NCBI GenBank assembly: GCA_004431415.1
Contig: QPMI01000156.1
Span: forward strand, 1-34,780
Length of the DNA stretch: 34,780 nt
Source of the DNA: Cyanophora paradoxa
Taxonomy: Eukaryota; Glaucocystophyceae; Cyanophorales; Cyanophoraceae
Direction: 5' to 3'
The translations under genes were made by a program, and so were the position numbers. Every line of letters begins with the position of its first letter. Position 1 is the first letter of the stretch. Shown in pieces: positions 30,520-34,780 of the stretch. Below the pieces are notes generated by a model that was not told the DNA's origin, did not search any database, and worked only from the letters and a program-made list of their open reading frames with translations.

Positions 30520-30622
30520 CTGGAGAAAGTCTGGGCCCAGACCCTGAGAGAAACGCTTCCAAAGCACCAAGCACCAAGCACCAAGCACCAAGGTCCGAGC
30601 ACCAAGGTCCAAGGTCCCCGGT
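30520..30622 (-). repeat. Virus-block intergenic element, copy 3 (inverted)
   Basis: Reverse-complement relative of copy 2, including the heptamer run (CAAGCACCAAGCACC on the plus strand) and the palindrome GTCTGGGCCCAGAC at 30529-30542. It ends 26 bases before the HNH start codon. Confidence 0.88.
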
Positions 30623-30648
30623 CGAACATTTTCTGAACCTAGGGCAAA

Positions 30649-31014
30649 ATGGCCCTGCTCAAGTGCACCGACTCCCGCGACCTGCCCTACAACGTCCTGG
30701 TCAACTCGGACGTACCCCGGAGTGCGATGGAGTTTCCCTGGCGACTGGACAGGGGCAGGGTGACGAAGACATTTGGAAGGCGCAAGCACTACCTCTCCCA
30801 GCTCATCCTCGGGAAGCCGCCACGTGGACTGTACGTGGAGCATATCAACGGCAACCCGCTGGACTACAGGAGGGAGAACCTGCGCTGGGTATCGATGTCG
30901 GAGATCCAGAAGAAGAAGAGGGAGGGTACGAGCCTGCAGGAGAAGAGCGAGGAAATTACGGAGATGATGGCGGCGGCGCAGGCGCTAATGCAGCTCAGCC
31001 AGTCTAGACGCTAG
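30649..31014 (+). CDS. HNH endonuclease, 121 aa
   Basis: A small metal-dependent DNA endonuclease of the HNH type found free-standing in phages, algal viruses and mobile introns. The diagnostic segment is VEHINGNPLDYRRENLRWVS at residues 63-82: His65, Asn67, Asp72 and Asn77 correspond to the conserved positions of the H-x-N-G...D-x-R-x-x-N-L-R form. Glu64 and Tyr73 replace the more usual Asp and Asn. The N-terminal 60 residues are basic, with KTFGRRKHYLSQLI, like the substrate-binding beta hairpin seen before this motif. The C-terminus is a Glu/Lys-rich helix. Start at GGGCAAAATG. The gene lies just after an inverted pair of intergenic elements and overlaps the convergent 31004-31786 gene by 11 bases. 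Homing or genome-processing role is inferred. Confidence 0.88.
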   Translation: MALLKCTDSRDLPYNVLVNSDVPRSAMEFPWRLDRGRVTKTFGRRKHYLSQLILGKPPRGLYVEHINGNPLDYRRENLRWVSMSEIQKKKREGTSLQEKSEEITEMMAAAQALMQLSQSRR

Positions 31015-31786
31015 TGGTGTGGATCTTAGTGTCGTACTCGCGGTCAATCGTACTCCAGGCCACGTAGTTCGTAGCGGTGCCGTTTGCAAGGTTGGTGGTC
31101 GCAGTCGTGTAGTCAGCCTCCGCCTCGATCAACTCAGCCATGAGGGTAGAGCCCACGACCATTCCAGAAGTAGGCATACCCGCAATGTTGTTGTACAATT
31201 TGAAAGTGAATTTCGTGAAGAGGAGCCGGGGCCAGACCTGGGTACGGGGATTCGAGGAGTCGAAAGCAAAGGCAGTACCCGAGGAGCCGCCCGTGGTCGC
31301 ATTCGTCATCATCTCCTTTGCCGTCATCTTCCAGAGGTTGTACATTTCGAAGGGGACGGCCTGCGTGGTCTTGTGAGTGGCATCGATGGCGGCGCCGTCT
31401 ATGTGGGTCTTGGAGCCCCCATTAAAGGTGCGAGTGAGGGCAGTATTGGCGGTGAACTTGAGCTCGAGCACGCGAATTGCGGGCCGATCCGGCACAGAGG
31501 GCTCTATCTTTTTTAACAGGCCAGAGAGCCAGAGGGCCTCCGCCTCGTCCGCGCTCACGCCCGAGTCGATGTCAAAGTACACGTACACGGAGCAGGAGGC
31601 GGGATTCTCGAAATCGTTGGAGGTGACGCGCAGCATGATCGGATTCTGGATCTTCACGGTCAGCATGGAGGCGTAGCTGCCGTCCCAGACCACGGAATCC
31701 GTCCCAGCGTTGGCAGCTACGACGTCGCCGTAGAAATCGGGGGTGGGCAGCACAGTCTTCACGATGGTGGTCGAGGTGGTCGGCAT
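31004..31786 (-). CDS. Paralogous beta-rich protein A, 260 aa (candidate virion protein)
   Basis: Begins MPTTSTTIVKTVLPTPDFYG. Sequence-level paralogue of the adjacent 31810-32487 protein. Shared landmarks in the same order are GSY(x)5V-x-x-QNP, an acidic/Ser turn, SGL(L/V)KK(I/V)xP, (V)LELKF or LEVKF, (F)TKF, and GS/GA-x-L-(M/C)-AEL near the C-terminus. The predicted character is alternating hydrophobic strands with Thr/Ser/Asn-rich loops, no signal peptide and no membrane segment, as expected of a small jelly-roll or tail-type structural protein. That role is inferred from fold character and from fibre genes next door; I do not recognise a named family. It is followed at its 3' end by the convergent HNH gene, and its start context is GCAAAATG. 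Confidence 0.72.
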   Translation of the reverse strand: MPTTSTTIVKTVLPTPDFYGDVVAANAGTDSVVWDGSYASMLTVKIQNPIMLRVTSNDFENPASCSVYVYFDIDSGVSADEAEALWLSGLLKKIEPSVPDRPAIRVLELKFTANTALTRTFNGGSKTHIDGAAIDATHKTTQAVPFEMYNLWKMTAKEMMTNATTGGSSGTAFAFDSSNPRTQVWPRLLFTKFTFKLYNNIAGMPTSGMVVGSTLMAELIEAEADYTTATTNLANGTATNYVAWSTIDREYDTKIHTTSV

Positions 31787-31809
31787 TTTGCGATCTCGAA
31801 TGAGAAAGA

Positions 31810-32487
31810 TTATCCGTAGAAGAGGATGTCGGTGCCGATGCCCGAGATGCGGGCCGCGGGCTGCACGGCGTCGGAGTCAGTGGTGTGCCTGTAGGAAACC
31901 GAGCACTCGCGCAGCTCCGCGCAGAGGCTCGCGCCCGTGCTGAAGTGGGGCTGGTCGGCGGCGTAGGAGAGGGGGAAGACCTGGAACTTGAAAAAGGTGA
32001 AGGGAAAGCGGGGTAACCCGGAAGCGCGCGGATTGCCACCAGTGTAGAGGGCCCCCAGGGTCGCGGGACTCGGGTTGAATTTTGTGAAGAGCGCGTCGCC
32101 CTTGAGCGTACCCCGCGCCGTATACGCACCCGTACCCGGTAGACTGTTGTCGGTGTACTGGTTCACGGTGGGGCCGTACCCCGTCTCCCTGAACTTTACC
32201 TCGAGACAGCGCAGGACGTTGGCCGTGGCCGTGGCAGGCGCCACCTTTTTCACGATGCCGGACTCGTGCAGCAGCTCGATTACTTCGGCGCTGAGGCTGG
32301 AAGGGTCGAAGAAGAGCTGGTAGGAGTAAATCTTGGGCGTGGCGTAGGCGTTCTGGACGACCTGAATCACGACGGGATTCTGCAGGAAGACGTCTACGTA
32401 ACTGCCGGAGGGGATGCGCGCGAAATCCTTGGTGTTGTTGCCAACGTCAAGTGAGCCGCTGAGGGTCTGGTACCAGTTGGAAGTCAT
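31810..32487 (-). CDS. Paralogous beta-rich protein B, 225 aa (candidate virion protein)
   Basis: Begins MTSNWYQTLSGSLDVGNN and ends GIGTDILFYG. It lies 23 bases upstream of its paralogue on the same strand, so the two probably arose by tandem duplication and are co-expressed. Conserved features include SYVDVFLQNPVVIQVV, SAEVIELLHESGIVKKVAP and NVLRCLEVKF, then a Gly/Pro/Thr-rich central insertion absent from A and a C-terminal half with FTFFKFQVF and GASLCAELREC. Soluble and beta-rich. Identity between the paralogues is low but collinear, so the duplication is old. Divergent from the fibre-like gene starting at 32526, with 38 bases between starts. Confidence 0.72.
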   Translation of the reverse strand: MTSNWYQTLSGSLDVGNNTKDFARIPSGSYVDVFLQNPVVIQVVQNAYATPKIYSYQLFFDPSSLSAEVIELLHESGIVKKVAPATATANVLRCLEVKFRETGYGPTVNQYTDNSLPGTGAYTARGTLKGDALFTKFNPSPATLGALYTGGNPRASGLPRFPFTFFKFQVFPLSYAADQPHFSTGASLCAELRECSVSYRHTTDSDAVQPAARISGIGTDILFYG

Positions 32488-32525
32488 TTACCCCGGCGCA
32501 GATATTTTTTCGGACCGTAGAGAAA
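32488..32525. promoter_or_regulatory. Compact divergent promoter of the structural genes
   Basis: Only 38 bases separate the start codons of protein B (-) and the fibre-like gene (+). The centre holds an AT-rich core, GATATTTTTTCGG, the only AT-rich word present. Promoter assignment follows from layout. Confidence 0.5.
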
Positions 32526-34665
32526 ATGCCCCGCTTCGTTTTCGTGAGAAAGCAGGTGGTGCAGGCTCCGCAGTACGGCGTGGAGCCGATCTCGCTCACG
32601 GTGGGCAGGCCCCAGATCCGATCGGGCTCCGTGCTCGACAATGGGGGCGGTACCTATGGATTTCGAATGAACTGGGTCGCGGTCACCGACGCCATTAAGT
32701 ACAAGGTGTACAGAGGGGAAAACGTTGACGGGCCGTGGACACTTGCGAGCACGTTGAATGCGCCCACGGTCACTTACACGGACTCGCCCTTTAATTTAGG
32801 TGATTTCCGAATCTACCGAGTGACGGCTGTGCGCGAACAGAGCAGCAGCAGCACCGGATCGGATGGCAAAGCCCCGCCTACCACCTACGCGCAAACCCTT
32901 CTCTACACGCACGAGGGTGTCATGAGCAATTACATTGCCTTCCAAGGCATCCGGCCCTTTACTCCCCCAGTCGAGGCGTACACCACGCTCACGACCGCCA
33001 CGGCCCAGACCTACGGCGATTTTATCGCAGGGGGCGGCCCCGCGTCTTCCGGCTTCCCGAAACCCGCTTTGGTCGTAACCATCAACTGGGTCGCGATGGG
33101 GGGCGCGGACTCGATTCGAATTTACAGGGACGGTACCTCCATCGGATTCGCAAGCAGTGCCCTATCTACCTCGTACATTGACGATAGCACTGCCCTTACG
33201 TGGGGTACGGAGTACTCATACCAGGTGGCCGGCATCGTGGGCGGTGTCGAATACGACAAGTCCGATCCGCTCCTGGTCTGGACTATGCCAAACGCCCCCA
33301 CGAACGTGACGGCATCAGCACCCAACGACCAGCAGCAGCCTGTCAGCCTCAGCTGGACTGCGTCCACGGGAGCGACGGGATACAAGATTTACAGAGACGG
33401 GGCCTACCTCACAGACTCCGCGACCAACTCCTACAGCGACACGACCACCGTCTGGGGTACAGGGTACGAGTACCAGATCTCCGCGACGAACACGGGAGGG
33501 GAGGGGCCGAAGAGTATTGCGGCGTACGTCACCACGGACCCGGGGGCGCCCACTGGGCTCACTGCAACCCCCGCGGCGGGGCAGCACAGCCTGTTGTGCT
33601 CGAGTGGTCGGTGCCGGTGACGGGCGTCACCGTCTCCTACAACATCTACAGGGGTGGCGTGTTCCTTGCCAGCGACACGAGCAGCCCCTTTTCGGACACA
33701 ACGACCGTTTACGGAACCACTTACACTTACACCATCAAGGGCGTCAACCAGATCGGCGAGGAAGGCCCTCAGTCCTCGTCTGCCAGTGCAACAACTGCAA
33801 ACGCTCCTGTTTTGGGTACATTCTCCTACACCGGGGCCGACCAGACTTTCGTAGTACCAACGGGGACTGTGGCTGTGCGTGTCATCGTATGGGCGGCCGG
33901 GGTGGAGGCGGAGAACGCGCAGGTACGGGGGTCCGTGGAGGCGCGGGTGCTTGCGTAGTTGGTACATTGGCTGTGTCCTCGGGGGAGACGCTCATCCTTG
34001 TTGTTGGATGCGGCGGCCCAAAGGGTGTATCGGGGACTGCCACTGCTACCGTCTACGGAGGTGGAGGAAGGGGCTGGGGCCATAGCGTCGATCCGGAGTA
34101 CAAAAACGGCGCCGGTGGTGGTCGTTCTGCAATTCAGCGCGTTGCAGGGACCGACTTGGTTGTTGCAGGGGCCGGAGGTGGGGGTACATGTGATTCGAAT
34201 GGCGGCGGGGGAGTAGGCGGGGGGTTGACCGGTGGTGCGGCTGGGTTGGTTGGAGTAACCGAAGAGATACCGGCTCAAGGAGGCACCCAAACCGCTGGCG
34301 GAGCCGGTGTTGTGGCCTCAGGGGCCAGGCCCAGCAACCCGGGAACTTTGCGCCAAGGTGGAGAGCCTGGGCCTGATTCAAGCGGCTACAGGTTCGGTGG
34401 TGGTGGTGGTGGTGGTTACTTCGGTGGAGGCTCTGGGTCCAGCAGGAGCGGAGTGCCAGAGAACCCAATAGCAAGAATGTTTGGAGGTGGCGGTGGCTCG
34501 AGCTACATAGGAAACTTGACGGATGCTACGGTGTATCCTGGGTCCGGCCAGGTGGCAGGAAATAGCGGAGACGTTCACTACGCAGCAGGCATTGGTAGGG
34601 GCGGCAACGGTGGCTCGTCTTTCAGCGACGGTGGCAACGGTCGAATTGTGATACTCGCGGTGTAG
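32526..34665 (+). pseudogene. Fibre-like protein: four fibronectin-III-type domains and glycine-rich C-terminus, two frameshifts
   Basis: Starts MPRFVFVRKQVVQAPQYGVE. Four FN3-like domains follow, each with an IYR or VYRG strand and a terminal Y-x-Y/V-x-G/A strand: residues about 18-105, 155-245, 255-335 and 340-420. The last leads into VLGTFSYTGADQTFVVPTG, the entry to a glycine-rich domain (GGGGRGWGH, GGGGGGGYFGGGSGSS, DGGNGRIVILAV) like those of phage and algal-virus fibres. The frame is broken twice. At about 33581-33590, in a Gln/Pro coding stretch, reading moves to a second frame; at the G run 33899-33902 it moves to a third. Each is explained by loss of one base. An uninterrupted version would be about 713 residues. 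As it stands, translation stops at 33620. Either genuine decay of an integrated copy or homopolymer/assembly error; coding quality stays high across both breaks. Probable role: host attachment. Confidence 0.75.
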
Positions 34666-34685
34666 TTATTCCTAGTTGTTCCAGA

Positions 34686-34780
34686 TCAGCTCGCCAGTGC
34701 CGCTATCTGGTCTTTGAGAGTTTGAACTTCTTGTGAAAGTTCCTGAATTGCCTTCAACGACAGGGAAATGAGCCTGTCGT
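34686..34780 (-). CDS. C-terminus of a fibre protein with S74-type intramolecular chaperone tail (partial)
   Basis: Only the last 30 residues are inside the window: DRLISLSLKAIQEL, then SQEVQTLKDQIAALAS and stop. The pattern of a conserved 'L..(L)KAIQEL' helix continuing as a short coiled coil with heptad L/V/I spacing is the usual ending of the Peptidase_S74/endosialidase intramolecular chaperone domain that trimerises phage and virus tail fibres and then cleaves itself off. The catalytic Ser/Lys region lies beyond the right edge. It converges on the FN3/Gly-rich gene with 20 bases between stops. Confidence 0.7.
   Translation of the reverse strand, partial: DRLISLSLKAIQELSQEVQTLKDQIAALAS

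Overview
The window reads as nuclear DNA of a very GC-rich, intron-dense unicellular eukaryote, most likely a microalga (haptophyte- or stramenopile-like; I cannot resolve the lineage), joined on the right to a lower-GC block of virus-type genes. The eukaryotic reading rests on short introns (43-99 nt) ending in AG and usually carrying a CTGAC/CTCAC-type branch site, an ALG13 subunit of the N-glycosylation pathway, and a large secreted Pmp-like beta-helix/multi-pass membrane protein of a type common in algae.

Region by region. 1-596: last exons of a leucine-rich-repeat gene (+). 1534-7794: a long multi-exon coiled-coil plus WD-repeat gene (-). 8207-8899: ALG13 (+), three exons. 9671-17051: a giant Pmp-like gene (-) with signal peptide, FxxN/GGA beta-helix repeats, Cys-rich segment and multi-pass C-terminus. 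17052-27900: gene-poor, repeat-rich DNA. It holds an 81-bp repeat present twice (18101 and 27507), a 4.4-kb segment bounded by 95-bp inverted repeats (19962-24339) that contains an 87-bp minisatellite and a decayed TlyA-type rRNA methyltransferase, and a 485/361-bp direct duplication at 25536/26106.

28184-34780: compact, intron-poor genes with AAAATG-type starts: two unrecognised proteins (one ending in a SUMO-interaction-like motif), an HNH endonuclease, a divergently placed pair of paralogous beta-rich proteins (candidate virion proteins), a fibronectin-III/glycine-rich fibre-like protein broken by two frameshifts, and the C-terminus of a second fibre protein with an S74-type intramolecular chaperone tail. 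Three copies of a GGTGCTT-repeat/palindrome element sit between these genes, two of them as an inverted pair. The block looks like part of an integrated eukaryotic DNA virus or polinton-like/phage-like element. It runs off the right edge, and no hallmark replication, packaging or double-jelly-roll capsid gene is visible, so its class stays open.

How the parts relate: the host genes are unrelated housekeeping/surface functions. In the viral block the fibre-like genes and the paralogous pair probably form a virion-structure module, with the HNH gene a likely selfish or genome-maintenance passenger.
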